DNA of 64,000 nucleotides from Litorilinea aerophila (GTDB lineage Bacteria > Chloroflexota > Anaerolineae > Caldilineales > Caldilineaceae), in assembly GCF_006569185.2 (NCBI RefSeq), contig NZ_VIGC02000019.1, positions 56,657 to 120,656 on the forward strand, given 5' to 3'. The notes beneath the pieces were generated by a model, which made no database searches, was not told where the DNA came from, and saw only the letters and a program-made list of their open reading frames with translations. The translations under genes and the position numbers were made by a program. Position 1 is the stretch's first letter; each line of letters begins with the position of its first letter. Below are positions 33,820 through 44,732 of the stretch, one piece after another.

Positions 33820-34797
33820 ATGACCTGTGTAATCACCGGTTCCGTTGCTTACGATTATTTGATGCGCTTCCCGGGGCGCTTTCGGGATCATATCCTGCCC
33901 GACCAGATCGAGAATCTGAGCGTCAGCTTCCTGGCTGATTCCATGCGCCGGGAACGGGGAGGCGTGGCCGCCAACATCGCCTACACCATGAAACTGCTGG
34001 GCGCGGATCCCGTGATCCTGGCCACCGTGGGCCATGACTTTGGCGACTACCGCCGCTGGCTGGAGGAGCAGGGTCTGCGTACCGACCAGATCATCGAGAT
34101 CCCAGACGAGCTGACCGCGACCTTCTTCGTCAGCACCGACCTGGACCAGAACCAGATCGCCAACTTCTACACCGGCGCCATGGGCCATGCCCGCCACTAC
34201 GGCCTGGCAGACCGCAAGCTCACCGACGCCAACCTGGTCCTCATCAGCCCCAATGATCCCACCGCCATGCTCAACTACGCGCGGGAGTGCAAGGCCCATG
34301 GCATCCCCTATGCCTACGACCCCAGCCAGCAGATCGCCCGCCTGAGCGGGGAAGAGCTGGAGCAGAGCATCCCCGGTGCCTCGTACCTGTTGTGCAACGA
34401 GTATGAGCTGGCCATGATCCAGAACAAGACCGGCTGGTCCCTGGAGCAGATTCAAGGCCAGGTGGACACCCTGGTCCTGACCCTGGGGAAACGGGGCAGC
34501 GTGATCTACACCGACGGCCGGGCCTACGAGATCCCCGTGGCCCAGGTGAGTCGGGTGGATGACCCCACCGGCGCTGGCGACGCGTACCGGGGAGGTTTCT
34601 TCGCCGCCCGCCTGGCCGGCCTGCCCTGGGAGGTCTGCGGGCGGGTGGGGGCACTCTGTGCCGCCTACGCACTGGAACATATGGGCACCACTACCCATCG
34701 TTTCACCATCGACGAGTTCATCGCCCGGTACGAGGAATACTTCGGCCCGGAGCCGGCCCTGGCCCGGCTGAAGCAGCGCCAGGCCGCTACGCCGTGA
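33820..34797 (+). CDS. PfkB-family carbohydrate/nucleoside kinase
   Basis: 325 residues from the ATG at 33820, chosen because AAGGA lies nine bases upstream; two in-frame starts lie just before it. Ribokinase fold: [15 protein letters not shown] in the N-terminal lid and substrate region, and the C-terminal signature [14 protein letters not shown] with the catalytic Asp and anion hole. Its place next to ahcY suggests an adenosine kinase that removes adenosine from S-adenosylhomocysteine hydrolysis (inference). Sugar kinases share the fold. Its TGA overlaps the GTG of the next gene. Confidence 0.88.
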   Translation: MTCVITGSVAYDYLMRFPGRFRDHILPDQIENLSVSFLADSMRRERGGVAANIAYTMKLLGADPVILATVGHDFGDYRRWLEEQGLRTDQIIEIPDELTATFFVSTDLDQNQIANFYTGAMGHARHYGLADRKLTDANLVLISPNDPTAMLNYARECKAHGIPYAYDPSQQIARLSGEELEQSIPGASYLLCNEYELAMIQNKTGWSLEQIQGQVDTLVLTLGKRGSVIYTDGRAYEIPVAQVSRVDDPTGAGDAYRGGFFAARLAGLPWEVCGRVGALCAAYALEHMGTTTHRFTIDEFIARYEEYFGPEPALARLKQRQAATP

Positions 34798-35717
34798 GCT
34801 TCTCGACGGAGGCGGCTACGCCCGAGCTGGCCGCGATTCGGGCTGTGTTGATGGCCGATCCCCTCTGGGCGGCTTACGGCCTGGCCGATCTGCAGCCCCA
34901 GTTTGCGCCCTACTGTCGCTGGTACCTGGCCGACTCGCCGGCAGGGCCAGGGCTGATCCTCCTTTTCAGCGGCTTGACGCCCCCGGTGCTGCTGACCGTT
35001 GGAACCGTCGACGGGGTGGAGGCGGCCCTGGATCAGGCCCCGCTGCCGGAGACCATCTACATGAGCGCCCGGCTGGAACATCTGCCGGCCCTCCAGGCTC
35101 GCTACGACTTCGGCGGAGATGTGCGCCCCATGCTGCGCATGGCCCTGGTAAATCCCGACAGAAATTCGCCGAGCGTTTCCACCAGAGGGAGTGCGCCCAG
35201 AGGGCACCCGGAATTTCTGCCGGGGTATTTACGCCAGACTGTACCGGTGGCGCCGGCCTCGGCTGGAACGGCCCCGGACGTCGTACCCATCCGGCTGACG
35301 CCCGCGGACGGGGCACGGCTGCGGGCGCTGTATGCCCATGGCGGTGACTTTGCGCCCGATGCCTTCGACCCCTACCAGGTAGAGAACGGCGTCTTTTACG
35401 GCATCCAGGATGACCAGGGCCGGCTGCTGGCCGCCGGCGGCACCCATATCGTGGATTGGCGCCAGGGCGTGGCGGCCATCGGCAATGTCTACACCCGGCC
35501 GGACTGTCGGGGCCGGGGATACGGGGCGGCCGTGGTCCAGGCTGTGGTGGCGGAGCTCCGCAGCCTGGACGTGGCTCACATCGTCCTCAACGTGGATCAG
35601 CGCAACCAAGGGGCCCGCCGCCTGTACACCCGCCTGGGCTTCACGGTCCACTGCCCGTTTGTGGAAGGCATCGGACACAACCTGAACACGAAATCACGTG
35701 AACACCAAACTACGTGA
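34794..35717 (+). CDS. GNAT-family N-acetyltransferase with in-frame repeat insertion
   Basis: 307 residues, GTG start in GTGA overlapping the kinase stop. The N-terminal half (about 1-118) is a divergent acetyltransferase-like domain ending PMLRMAL. The C-terminal half (about 155-300) is a clear GNAT domain with [20 protein letters not shown] for acetyl-CoA binding and [20 protein letters not shown]. The 96-base R1 repeat lies exactly between them and is translated as a 32-residue linker. The acceptor substrate is unknown. Lies in the methyl-cycle operon, 27 bases before ahcY. Confidence 0.88.
   Translation: MSFSTEAATPELAAIRAVLMADPLWAAYGLADLQPQFAPYCRWYLADSPAGPGLILLFSGLTPPVLLTVGTVDGVEAALDQAPLPETIYMSARLEHLPALQARYDFGGDVRPMLRMALVNPDRNSPSVSTRGSAPRGHPEFLPGYLRQTVPVAPASAGTAPDVVPIRLTPADGARLRALYAHGGDFAPDAFDPYQVENGVFYGIQDDQGRLLAAGGTHIVDWRQGVAAIGNVYTRPDCRGRGYGAAVVQAVVAELRSLDVAHIVLNVDQRNQGARRLYTRLGFTVHCPFVEGIGHNLNTKSREHQTT
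35148..35243 (+). repeat. R1 interspersed element, copy D, inside a coding gene
   Basis: Starts GTAAATCCCGACAGAAATTC, contains GTTTCCACCAGAGG and GGAATTTCTGCCGGGGTATT, and ends TTACGCCAGACTGTA. Its length is 96 bases, a multiple of three. It is read in a frame that avoids the TAA at its start, so the host GNAT gene stays open. Confidence 0.85.
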
Positions 35718-37028
<1,311 letters not shown>

Positions 37029-37119
37029 GCTCCCGCTTGCCCGTGGCGGCAAAAGCCGGTGCGAGCGGTGGGAATGAAACCATGCGAACGAAACGGATGA
37101 GTACAAAGGAGATGACCCT

Positions 37120-38346
37120 ATGACCACCTTTATGACGGCGCCGAAGTTGCTCTTTACCAGCGAATCGGTGACCGAAGGCCATCCAGACAAAATGTGCGAC
37201 CAGATCAGCGACGCGGTGTTGGATGCCGTCTACGCCCAGGATCCCTACGGCCGGGTCGCCTGTGAAACAGCCATCAAGACCGGCTTCGTCATGTTGCTGG
37301 GGGAGATCACCACCACCGCTGAGCTGAACTACGATCAATTGGTGCGGCAGGTGATCCGGGACATCGGCTTTGACTGCAGCAAGAAAGGGTTCGACGGCAA
37401 CACCTGCGGTGTTCAGGTGGCCATCGCCGCCCAGAGCCCGGACATTGCCATGGGGGTGGACAAGGCGCTGGAGGCCAAGGAAGGCCAGATGGAGGAGGAT
37501 GAGTTGGAGACCATCGGCGCCGGCGACCAGGGGATGATGTTTGGCTTCGCCTGCGACGAGACCCCCACCCTCATGCCCATGCCCATCTACCTGGCCCATA
37601 AGCTGGCCCGCCGCCTGAGCCAGGTGCGCAAGGAGGGGATTCTGCCCTGGCTGCGCCCCGATGGCAAGACCCAGGTCACGGTGGAATATGCCTTCGGCAA
37701 ACCCAAGCGCATCCACACCGTGCTCATCAGCACCCAGCACGACCCCGACGTGACCCAGTCGGAGATCCGCCAGGCCCTCATCGAGCACGTCATCGACCCG
37801 GTGCTGCCCCAGGAGCTGGTGGACAAGGACCTGCGCATCTTCACCAACCCCACGGGCCGTTTCGTGGTGGGCGGCCCCATGGGCGACGCCGGCCTCACTG
37901 GCCGCAAGATCATCGTGGACACCTACGGCGGCATGGGCCGCCACGGCGGCGGCGCCTTCAGCGGCAAGGACTGCACCAAGGTGGACCGCAGCGCAGCCTA
38001 TGCGGCCCGCTGGGTGGCCAAGAACATCGTCGCAGCCGGGCTGGCCCGCCGCTGCGAGATCCAGCTGGCCTACGCCATCGGCGTGGCCCGGCCCCTGAGC
38101 ATCAACGTGGAAACCTTCGGCACGGCCCAGATCAGCGACGAGCAGATCGTCCGGCTCATCGAAGAGCACTTCGACCTGCGGCCCGGTGCCATCATCCGGG
38201 ACCTGGGCCTGCGCCGACCCATCTACCGCCAGACCGCGGCCTACGGCCACTTCGGCCGGGATGACATTGAGCTGCCCTGGGAGGACACCAGCCGGGCCGA
38301 CGCGTTGCGCCGGGCCGCTGGCCTGGAGGAGATGGCCCACGCTTGA
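37120..38346 (+). CDS. metK: S-adenosylmethionine synthetase
   Basis: 408 residues. Makes S-adenosylmethionine from methionine and [23 protein letters not shown] at the start, [17 protein letters not shown], and [20 protein letters not shown] are the three signature regions; the catalytic His, Lys and Asp positions are kept. AAAGGAG precedes the ATG. The gene closes the methyl-cycle cluster: MetK makes SAM, AhcY clears SAH, MtnA recycles the thioribose from polyamine or SAM side products. A terminator follows. Confidence 0.98.
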   Translation: MTTFMTAPKLLFTSESVTEGHPDKMCDQISDAVLDAVYAQDPYGRVACETAIKTGFVMLLGEITTTAELNYDQLVRQVIRDIGFDCSKKGFDGNTCGVQVAIAAQSPDIAMGVDKALEAKEGQMEEDELETIGAGDQGMMFGFACDETPTLMPMPIYLAHKLARRLSQVRKEGILPWLRPDGKTQVTVEYAFGKPKRIHTVLISTQHDPDVTQSEIRQALIEHVIDPVLPQELVDKDLRIFTNPTGRFVVGGPMGDAGLTGRKIIVDTYGGMGRHGGGAFSGKDCTKVDRSAAYAARWVAKNIVAAGLARRCEIQLAYAIGVARPLSINVETFGTAQISDEQIVRLIEEHFDLRPGAIIRDLGLRRPIYRQTAAYGHFGRDDIELPWEDTSRADALRRAAGLEEMAHA

Positions 38347-38419
38347 GCCATGCCCGGCCTTGACCCGGCATGGACGTGAAAGGGCGAGGCCGGTAGGCCC
38401 CGCTGTGGACGCCCTGACA

Positions 38420-38477
38420 CCGGGCCCGCTCCGTTGGCCTCCCTGGGGGGAGCCGCGGAGGGGCCCGGTTGCTTTTG
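38420..38477 (+). terminator. terminator after metK
   Basis: CCGGGCCC (38420-38427) pairs with GGGCCCGG (38461-38468), extended by CTCCG/CGGAG, followed by TTGCTTTT. A smaller hairpin CCATGCC/GGCATGG (38348-38373) lies directly after the stop codon. Confidence 0.75.
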
Positions 38478-38505
38478 GGAGCAGCCCTGAGCCTGGTTGT
38501 ATAAT
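38475..38505 (+). promoter_or_regulatory. promoter with consensus -10, possible leaderless start
   Basis: TATAAT at 38500-38505, with TTGGGA (38475-38480) 19 bases upstream as a weak -35. The expected start is near 38512, at the ATG at 38513, so the mRNA may be leaderless. Confidence 0.5.
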
Positions 38506-38512
38506 GCACACC

Positions 38513-40375
38513 ATGCGAATAGATGCTACCTGTGGATCCGTTTTCCGGGCCTGGCGTATCCGGCCCCTGTTGCTGTGGGCGACACTCCTGACCCTGGCGT
38601 GGAGTCTGCTGGGCTGTGCCCCAGGCCTGTCGGCGCCTGCTGTCTTGAACCAGGCCGAGACAATCGCCCGGGAGGATGCCCGGCGGCCCCTTCCCCAGCA
38701 CGATTCCTCGGCCCCCATCGTCACGGTGGAAGTTCGCGCCGCCACCCCCATCTATCCCGGAGATCCGGTCACCATCGTGGTGCGGGCCATCAGCCAGGAG
38801 CCCGTGGACGCCTACCGCCTGGCCATCGACGACGCGGATACCGGATGGCGTGCCGTAAAACGGTTGCCAGGAGGCCTGCTCTCCTTCGAGTGGACCGCCG
38901 GTGAGCCCGGCTCCTACGTGCTCATCGGCCAGGCCCGCACCACGGCCGGCGCAGTCGGCGAAGGTCGTCGCCTCCTCACCGTCGAGCCGCCGGATTCATC
39001 GTCGAGCCAGTCTGGCCAGCCGGGCAGCCGGCCCGATCCCACAGCCCAGGATACCGTCATCTTCTATGCCAGCTCGGTCACCCTGCCCACCTACCCCTTC
39101 GCCGAGTACCAGAGCCAGGCCGTGGATCCGGCCTACCGCTGGCCCTACCGGCGCTTTGACCGGGATCGCTTCTGGCAGCAGGCGCCCCAGCCCAGCCCCC
39201 AGACCTACCAGTTGCTCATCCTGGAGAACCGCTACCTGCAGGTCTTGATCCTGCCGGAGTTGGGCGGCCGCATCTGGCAGGTGCTCCACAAGCCCAGCGG
39301 CAATCGCATGTTCTACCAGAACAACGTGGTCAAGCCATCGCCCTGGGGGCCGCCCCAGCAGCTCGGCTGGCTTGCCCTGGGCGGCCTGGAGTGGAACCTG
39401 CCCGTGATCGAGCATGGCTACGATTGGGGAACTCCCTGGGATTACCGGGCGTTACAAGAAAGCGATACCGTGGCATCGGTGACAGTGGCCACCCCGCGGG
39501 ATGGCCGCCTGCTCCATGCCAGCATCACCGTGACCCTGCGCGCCGGGTCCGCCAGCCTGGAGGTTGCACCGACGATTACGAACCTGAGCCCGGATGAATT
39601 GCAGTTCGACTACTGGCAGACGGCCATGTTGGCGCCCGGCACCGGCAATCGGCCCAGCCCGGACCTGCACTTCGTGTTGCCAGGGCAGCTCATGACCGTA
39701 CACAGCACCGCCAACCCGGATCTGACCGGCCCTACCCTGCTCTTCACCTGGCCCCACTACAAGGGGCGGGACCTGAGCCGACTGGGTAACTGGCGGGAGT
39801 ACCTGGGCTTTTTCGAATATCCTGCCGCCCACGGACCCTTCACCGCGGTCTATGATCCCTGGTACGATGCCGGCGCCGTACGAATCTATCCGCCTGAGAT
39901 CATGCGGGGCAGCAAGGTATTCGGCCTGGGCTGGGAGAACGCCCTGGGCAGCGACCTGTTCACCGACGACGACTCGGCCTATGTGGAGCTGCACGGCGGG
40001 CTGGCACCCAGCTTTTTTGAACAGGCGCGGCTGGCCGGGGGCGCCTCTATCTCCTGGCAAGAACAATGGTATCCCGTGGTCGACCTGGGTGACCTGACCA
40101 CCGCCAATGCCAACCTGGCCTTGCACCTGGCCCGCACCGCGGACGCCTTCCAGGTCGGCCTCTATCCCACCCGGCCGCTGAACGGGGTCATCAACCTGTT
40201 GGCCGATGGCGTGCCGGTGGCCCGACGGGCTGTGGTAGCCAGCCCGGAAGCGCCTTTCCAGGGCGTGCTCCCGGTGGACGGAGCCATCCTGCCCCAGGTT
40301 CAGCAGTGGCAGCTCCAGGTGGAGGACCAACAGGGGCAGCGCTGGATCTCCTACGAGATGAGTGATCCGTCATGA
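38513..40375 (+). CDS. DUF5107-like secreted lipoprotein
   Basis: 620 residues from the ATG at 38513 (ATG at 38504 is also possible but lies inside the -10 box). The signal ends in LAWSLLGC, a good lipobox. An Ig-like beta domain (about 55-155) is followed by a large beta-sandwich domain (about 180-480) resembling DUF5107 and the galactose-mutarotase-like fold: LEILENRYLQV-type strand, LPELGGRIWQVLHKPSGNRM, FYQNNVVKP, WLALGGLEWNLPVIEHGYDW. Probable carbohydrate-related role on the cell surface; the activity is unknown. Overlaps the next gene by four bases (ATGA). Confidence 0.75.
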   Translation: MRIDATCGSVFRAWRIRPLLLWATLLTLAWSLLGCAPGLSAPAVLNQAETIAREDARRPLPQHDSSAPIVTVEVRAATPIYPGDPVTIVVRAISQEPVDAYRLAIDDADTGWRAVKRLPGGLLSFEWTAGEPGSYVLIGQARTTAGAVGEGRRLLTVEPPDSSSSQSGQPGSRPDPTAQDTVIFYASSVTLPTYPFAEYQSQAVDPAYRWPYRRFDRDRFWQQAPQPSPQTYQLLILENRYLQVLILPELGGRIWQVLHKPSGNRMFYQNNVVKPSPWGPPQQLGWLALGGLEWNLPVIEHGYDWGTPWDYRALQESDTVASVTVATPRDGRLLHASITVTLRAGSASLEVAPTITNLSPDELQFDYWQTAMLAPGTGNRPSPDLHFVLPGQLMTVHSTANPDLTGPTLLFTWPHYKGRDLSRLGNWREYLGFFEYPAAHGPFTAVYDPWYDAGAVRIYPPEIMRGSKVFGLGWENALGSDLFTDDDSAYVELHGGLAPSFFEQARLAGGASISWQEQWYPVVDLGDLTTANANLALHLARTADAFQVGLYPTRPLNGVINLLADGVPVARRAVVASPEAPFQGVLPVDGAILPQVQQWQLQVEDQQGQRWISYEMSDPS

Positions 40376-42243
40376 CACAACGACGTCCCAATACCATTTT
40401 TCCGTCGTGGTTACTGTGGGTAATCGGCCCCGTCACCGTGTTGGCCGCGGCGGTCATCGTCCTGGCCGTGGTGCTGGGCATCCAGGCCGGCCAGCGACAG
40501 ATCGAAATTCAGCGGCGCCAGCAGGTGGGGATCGCCCTGCAGCGGGCGACCGATTACCGCACGGAAGGCAACCTGGAAGCCGCCCTGGCCGAGTACCAGC
40601 GGGTATTGATGCTGGATCCGGGCAACGCCGCCGCGGTGGCCGGCATCGAAAGCCTGTTGCAGATGGCCGGCGGCGGCCAGGGGGAAGCCGGCAGCACCCT
40701 GGCCGGCACGGCCCCCGTGACGTCCACCAATGGCACCGCTGCCCCCGCCAGCCCGGACCAGCCTCCCCAAGAGGCGGCCTGGACGGCTGCCCAGGATGCG
40801 TATACCCATGGCCGCTGGCAGGATGCCATTGACATCCTGCTGCGTCTCCAGGCGGAGGACCCGGCCTTCCAGCCCGAGCGGGTCCAGGAGATGCTCTTCA
40901 ACGCCTACGTGAACCTGGCCGCAGAGAAGGATCAGGCTGGCCTTCTGGAGGAAGCCCTGGCCCTGGTGGACAAGGCCCTGGCCCTGCGCCCGACCGCGTC
41001 CGAACTCCGCGCTGCCCGCACCCAGGCCGCCCAATACCTGGATATGCTCAGTTACTACGGCGTGGACTGGGGCCGCACGGTCCAGATGTTAGAAGAGCTC
41101 TACCAGCGGGATCCCAGCTATCGAGATGTGGCGGAGCGACTGGTGACGGCCCGCTATGCCTACGGCGAGAGCCTGGCTGACGACGGCGCCTGGTGTCTGG
41201 CGGCGGAGGAATACACCGCGGCCATTGGGCTGGAGGTGCGGCCGGGCAGCATCGCCCGTCGGGACGAACTCCAGGCCCTGTGCGAAAATCCCCCCACCGC
41301 CGCCACCGTGGATCCTGGCGAAGGTACGGCCGCCCCCGGCCAGGCCACCCAGGCTGCAGAGACTTCCCCCGCCGCCATTGCCACCGACGCACCGGTGACG
41401 GGATCCACGTCGGCTGCGCCGGCAGGGGGAAGCCTGTCCGGTCGCCTGCTCTATTCCGCGGTGGATGCAGTGACCGGGCAGACTCACATCTATCTACAGC
41501 CCCTTGGCAGCGACGGTCCACCCACTATCCTGGTCAGCGACGGCCAGCAGCCGGCCCTCCGCCCCGACGGCCAGCGCCTGGTCTACCGCAACCTGCGAGA
41601 CGACATGCGGGGCCTCACCGGCTATGACCCGGCCACGGGCCTGAGTCTCCGCTTCACCAAATTCGCCGAGGACAGCCTGCCAAGCTGGAATCGGGAGGGC
41701 AACCGCCTGGCCTTTGCCAGCAATCGGGAGGGAGATCGCCGCTGGCGGATCTACGTGATGTGGGCCGATGTGGACGCCGAGGCTACCTCCATGGGCTTCG
41801 GCGAGTCGCCCGATTGGTCGCCTGCAGGGGATCGGATTGTGTTCCGGGGCTGCGATGAGACAGGGAACCGCTGCGGGCTGTGGACCATGACAGGGACCGG
41901 GGCCGATCGCAAACCCCTGACCACGGTGCCGGCTGATACCCGGCCCGTCTGGGCGCCGGATGGCAGCTTCGTGGCCTTCATGAGCGATGGCCGGGATGGC
42001 AACTTCGACATCTATCGGGTGGATGCCAGCGGCGGCCAGGTGACCCGGCTGACCACGGAGGCGGCTGTGGATGTGTTGCCGGCGGTCAGCCCGGACGGAC
42101 GCTGGGTGGCCTTCCTCAGCAATCGGAATGGCGCCTGGGCCATCTGGGCGGTGCCCAGCACCGGGGGCGATGCCCGCCTGCTGGCTCAAATCGAGGGGAA
42201 CATCGATAACTGGCACGAGCAGGGCATTCAGTGGGTGCGTTAG
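40372..42243 (+). CDS. membrane protein with TPR region and TolB-like beta-propeller
   Basis: 623 residues. N-terminal membrane helix (about 15-38, WVIGPVTVLAAAVIVLAVVL), TPR-like repeats (about 50-310, with YRTEGNLEAALAEYQRVLML and ALALVDKALALRPTASELRA), a Thr/Ala/Pro linker, then a WD40/TolB-type propeller (about 350-620) with repeated PSWNREGNRLAFASNREGDR, PVWAPDGSFVAFMSDGRDGN and PAVSPDGRWVAFLSNRNGAW motifs. No enzyme motif seen. Coupled to the upstream lipoprotein by ATGA, so they probably act together outside the cell. Confidence 0.82.
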   Translation: MTQRRPNTIFPSWLLWVIGPVTVLAAAVIVLAVVLGIQAGQRQIEIQRRQQVGIALQRATDYRTEGNLEAALAEYQRVLMLDPGNAAAVAGIESLLQMAGGGQGEAGSTLAGTAPVTSTNGTAAPASPDQPPQEAAWTAAQDAYTHGRWQDAIDILLRLQAEDPAFQPERVQEMLFNAYVNLAAEKDQAGLLEEALALVDKALALRPTASELRAARTQAAQYLDMLSYYGVDWGRTVQMLEELYQRDPSYRDVAERLVTARYAYGESLADDGAWCLAAEEYTAAIGLEVRPGSIARRDELQALCENPPTAATVDPGEGTAAPGQATQAAETSPAAIATDAPVTGSTSAAPAGGSLSGRLLYSAVDAVTGQTHIYLQPLGSDGPPTILVSDGQQPALRPDGQRLVYRNLRDDMRGLTGYDPATGLSLRFTKFAEDSLPSWNREGNRLAFASNREGDRRWRIYVMWADVDAEATSMGFGESPDWSPAGDRIVFRGCDETGNRCGLWTMTGTGADRKPLTTVPADTRPVWAPDGSFVAFMSDGRDGNFDIYRVDASGGQVTRLTTEAAVDVLPAVSPDGRWVAFLSNRNGAWAIWAVPSTGGDARLLAQIEGNIDNWHEQGIQWVR

Positions 42244-42345
42244 ATCCGGCACCCACAGCGCTCCCTGCCAGGGGATTCTCCCCAAAATGATGCGCACCGT
42301 TTTGTGAAATTGGCGCGTTTATGGCAAACTATGGGTTGGAGATAA

Positions 42346-42419
<74 letters not shown>

Positions 42420-42424
42420 CTTTT

Positions 42425-42495
42425 GCGGGTATAGCTTAATGGCAAAGCTCCTGCCTTCCAAGCAGAGGATGCGGGTTCGATTCCCGCTACCCGCT
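42425..42495 (+). tRNA. tRNA-Gly (anticodon TCC)
   Basis: 71 bases. Acceptor GCGGGTA/TACCCGC, anticodon loop CTTCCAA giving TCC, T loop TTCGATT. Five bases after tRNA-Pro. CCA is not encoded. Confidence 0.96.
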
Positions 42496-42500
42496 CACCT

Positions 42501-42574
<74 letters not shown>

Positions 42575-42639
42575 GGCCGCACTTCCTTCGCCTTTGATTG
42601 CCCCGCCCAGCGTAAAATACCCATCCACATCGTCATCCC

Positions 42640-42900
42640 TGGTAGGCGCAGCTCGTCGCTATCCCTTCATCCGCCTGGGGCGTGGCGGCAGCGGGCGGGC
42701 ACGGAGGCCCGCCCCTACGGGAACGGGTGCCATGTCGTAGGCGGGGCGAATCATGATTCGCCCCTACATGCTGCGCAGCCGTCGCCCGTGCCTTCATCCG
42801 CCTGGGCGTGGCGGCAGCGGGCGGACACGAAGGTCCGCCCCGACGAAAACGGGCACCAGGTCGCAGGCGCAGCTGCGCTTCGTGGCCGTTCCTGCATCCC
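42640..42900. repeat. R4 GC-rich interspersed repeats
   Basis: Several copies of the words GTAGGCGCAGCTCGTCGCT, CCTTCATCCGCCTGG and GCGGGCACGGAGGCCCGCCC with CTACGGGAACGGG. GGCGAATCATGATTCGCC inside is a perfect palindrome. Related arrays occur at 53205, 55380 and 59110. Non-coding by appearance; lies between the tRNA cluster and the gatB 3' end. Confidence 0.75.
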
Positions 42901-42902
42901 CT

Positions 42903-44399
42903 TCATCCGTCCAACAATTCCTGCAGCCGCTGGCGCGCCGTGTTGGGATCGGCCTTGCCCCGGGTTGCCCGCATGACCTGCCCCATGAAGAACCCGAAGA
43001 GCTTGGCCTCTCCGGCCCGATAGCGGGCGACTTCGGCCGCGTTGGCTTCCAGGATCTCCTGGATGGCCTGGTCGATGACGCTGGTGTCGCTGACCATGGC
43101 CAGCCCTTCCCGGGCCACAATGGCCTGGGGATCTTCGCCGGTCTCATACATGATCTGCAGAACTTTTTTGCCCGTGTTGGCGTTAATGGTTTTGTCATCC
43201 ACCAGCTTGAGCAGGGCGGCCAGCTGGTGGGGCTGCACCTTCACATCGGCAATCTGGCGCAGGTCCTGGCCCTCGCCGTCCGCGTAGAGGAGGCGGAAGA
43301 ACTCGCCGGTCATCCAGTTGGCCATGCGCTGGGGCTTGCCCGCTTCGGTGCCATAGGCCGCCACCGCCGCCTCGAAATAGTCGGCCACCAGCTTCTCGTC
43401 GGTGAGGATGCGGGCCTCTACCGGGCGAACGCCCCATTCCCGTTCATAGCGCGCCCGCTTGGCGTCGGGCAGCTCGGGCAGGGTGGCGGCGATCTCGGTC
43501 ACCCATTCCCGGCTGACGGCCAGGGGCGGCAGGTCCGGCTCGGGGAAGTAGCGATAGTCGTGGGAGCTTTCTTTGCTTCGCTGCAGAACTGTGCGCTGTT
43601 GGGCTTCGTCCCAACCCATGTTGACCTGTTCCACGGTGCCGCCGGCCTCCAGCAGGGCAATCTGGCGGGCCATTTCGTAGGCAATGGCGTTGCGCACAGA
43701 GCGGAAGCTGTTCAGGTTCTTGACTTCCACCTTGGTGCCGTACTCCCCCCGGGCCTTCTGCTCCAGGGTGCGGACGCTGATGTTGGGCTCACAGCGCAGG
43801 GCTCCTTTTTCCATGTCGCCGCTGTTGACGCCCAGGTAGCGGAGGATGGTGCGCAGCTTGGTGAGATAGGCGTAGGCTTCCTCCGGGCTGTTGATGTCGG
43901 CTTCGGTCACGATCTCCAGCAGGGGGACGCCGGCCCGGTTCAGGTCCACCAGGGAGTAGCCGCCCACGTGGACGGAGCGGCCCGTGTCCTCCTCCAGGTG
44001 AGCCCGGCGGATGCGGATGCGCTTGGTGCTGCCGTCCTCCAGCTCGATCTCCAGCCAGCCGTTTTTGCAGAGGGGCAATTCGAACTGGCTGATCTGGTAG
44101 CCTTTGGGCAGGTCGGGGTACATGTAGTTCTTGCGGGCGAAGACGGCAGTTTCCGCGATCTCGCAGTTCAACGCCAGCCCGGTCTTGATGGTGGCCTCCA
44201 CCGCGGCCCGGTTGATCACCGGCAGCGAGCCGGGCATACCCAGACAGACAGGGCAGACCCGGGTGTTGGGCGGCGCACCGGCGTAGTCGGTGCTGCAGCG
44301 GCAAAACATCTTGGAGCGGGTCAGCAGTTGGGCGTGGACTTCCATGCCGACCACCAGCTCATACCGGGCATGTTTCTCCATGGGAGTCGCAACGGTCAT
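42903..44399 (-). CDS. gatB: Asp-tRNA(Asn)/Glu-tRNA(Gln) amidotransferase subunit B
   Basis: 498 residues. Part of the GatCAB complex that amidates mischarged Glu-tRNA(Gln) or Asp-tRNA(Asn). [20 protein letters not shown], the zinc cysteines C33/C35 and C49/C52, [36 protein letters not shown] and the [11 protein letters not shown] motif are all present; the C-terminal YqeY-like domain is complete. gatA and gatC are not adjacent. It suggests the organism lacks GlnRS, AsnRS or both (established for GatCAB users). Confidence 0.97.
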   Translation of the reverse strand: MTVATPMEKHARYELVVGMEVHAQLLTRSKMFCRCSTDYAGAPPNTRVCPVCLGMPGSLPVINRAAVEATIKTGLALNCEIAETAVFARKNYMYPDLPKGYQISQFELPLCKNGWLEIELEDGSTKRIRIRRAHLEEDTGRSVHVGGYSLVDLNRAGVPLLEIVTEADINSPEEAYAYLTKLRTILRYLGVNSGDMEKGALRCEPNISVRTLEQKARGEYGTKVEVKNLNSFRSVRNAIAYEMARQIALLEAGGTVEQVNMGWDEAQQRTVLQRSKESSHDYRYFPEPDLPPLAVSREWVTEIAATLPELPDAKRARYEREWGVRPVEARILTDEKLVADYFEAAVAAYGTEAGKPQRMANWMTGEFFRLLYADGEGQDLRQIADVKVQPHQLAALLKLVDDKTINANTGKKVLQIMYETGEDPQAIVAREGLAMVSDTSVIDQAIQEILEANAAEVARYRAGEAKLFGFFMGQVMRATRGKADPNTARQRLQELLDG

Positions 44400-44732
44400 G
44401 GTCTACTCACTCGTTTTTGATTCGTCTCTATCGGCTTTGTCACCGTTTGGTTGCTTTACGTCGCCGCGTAGTCGCATCTGACAACGGGCTATTCCTGAAA
44501 GGCCCGGGCACCGACTGGCGTCAGGAAGTGGCCCCACCTATGATGATTCAGTCCATCGAGCTTTTCAGGGTACAATACCCGGGGCCATGGCCCCGGGCAG
44601 GGGCGCCGTCGGTGGCGTCTGCTTCGAGCCGGAAACCGGCCACCGCTGGCTCCGGTTTCCGGGGGACGGAGGGCCCCAAGGATCGCCGTTGTATGATACC
44701 GTTTTGACCAGGAAACGACAAACAAATCCCGC
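44400..44732. other. divergent intergenic region with two perfect palindromes
   Basis: 333 bases between gatB (minus) and the transglycosylase (plus). A 20-base perfect palindrome CCCGGGGCCATGGCCCCGGG lies at 44578-44597. An inverted repeat CCGGAAACCGG/CCGGTTTCCGG lies at 44629-44639 and 44652-44662. A possible -10, TATGAT, lies at about 44692, roughly 40 bases before the ATG at 44733. No gene seen. Confidence 0.5.
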
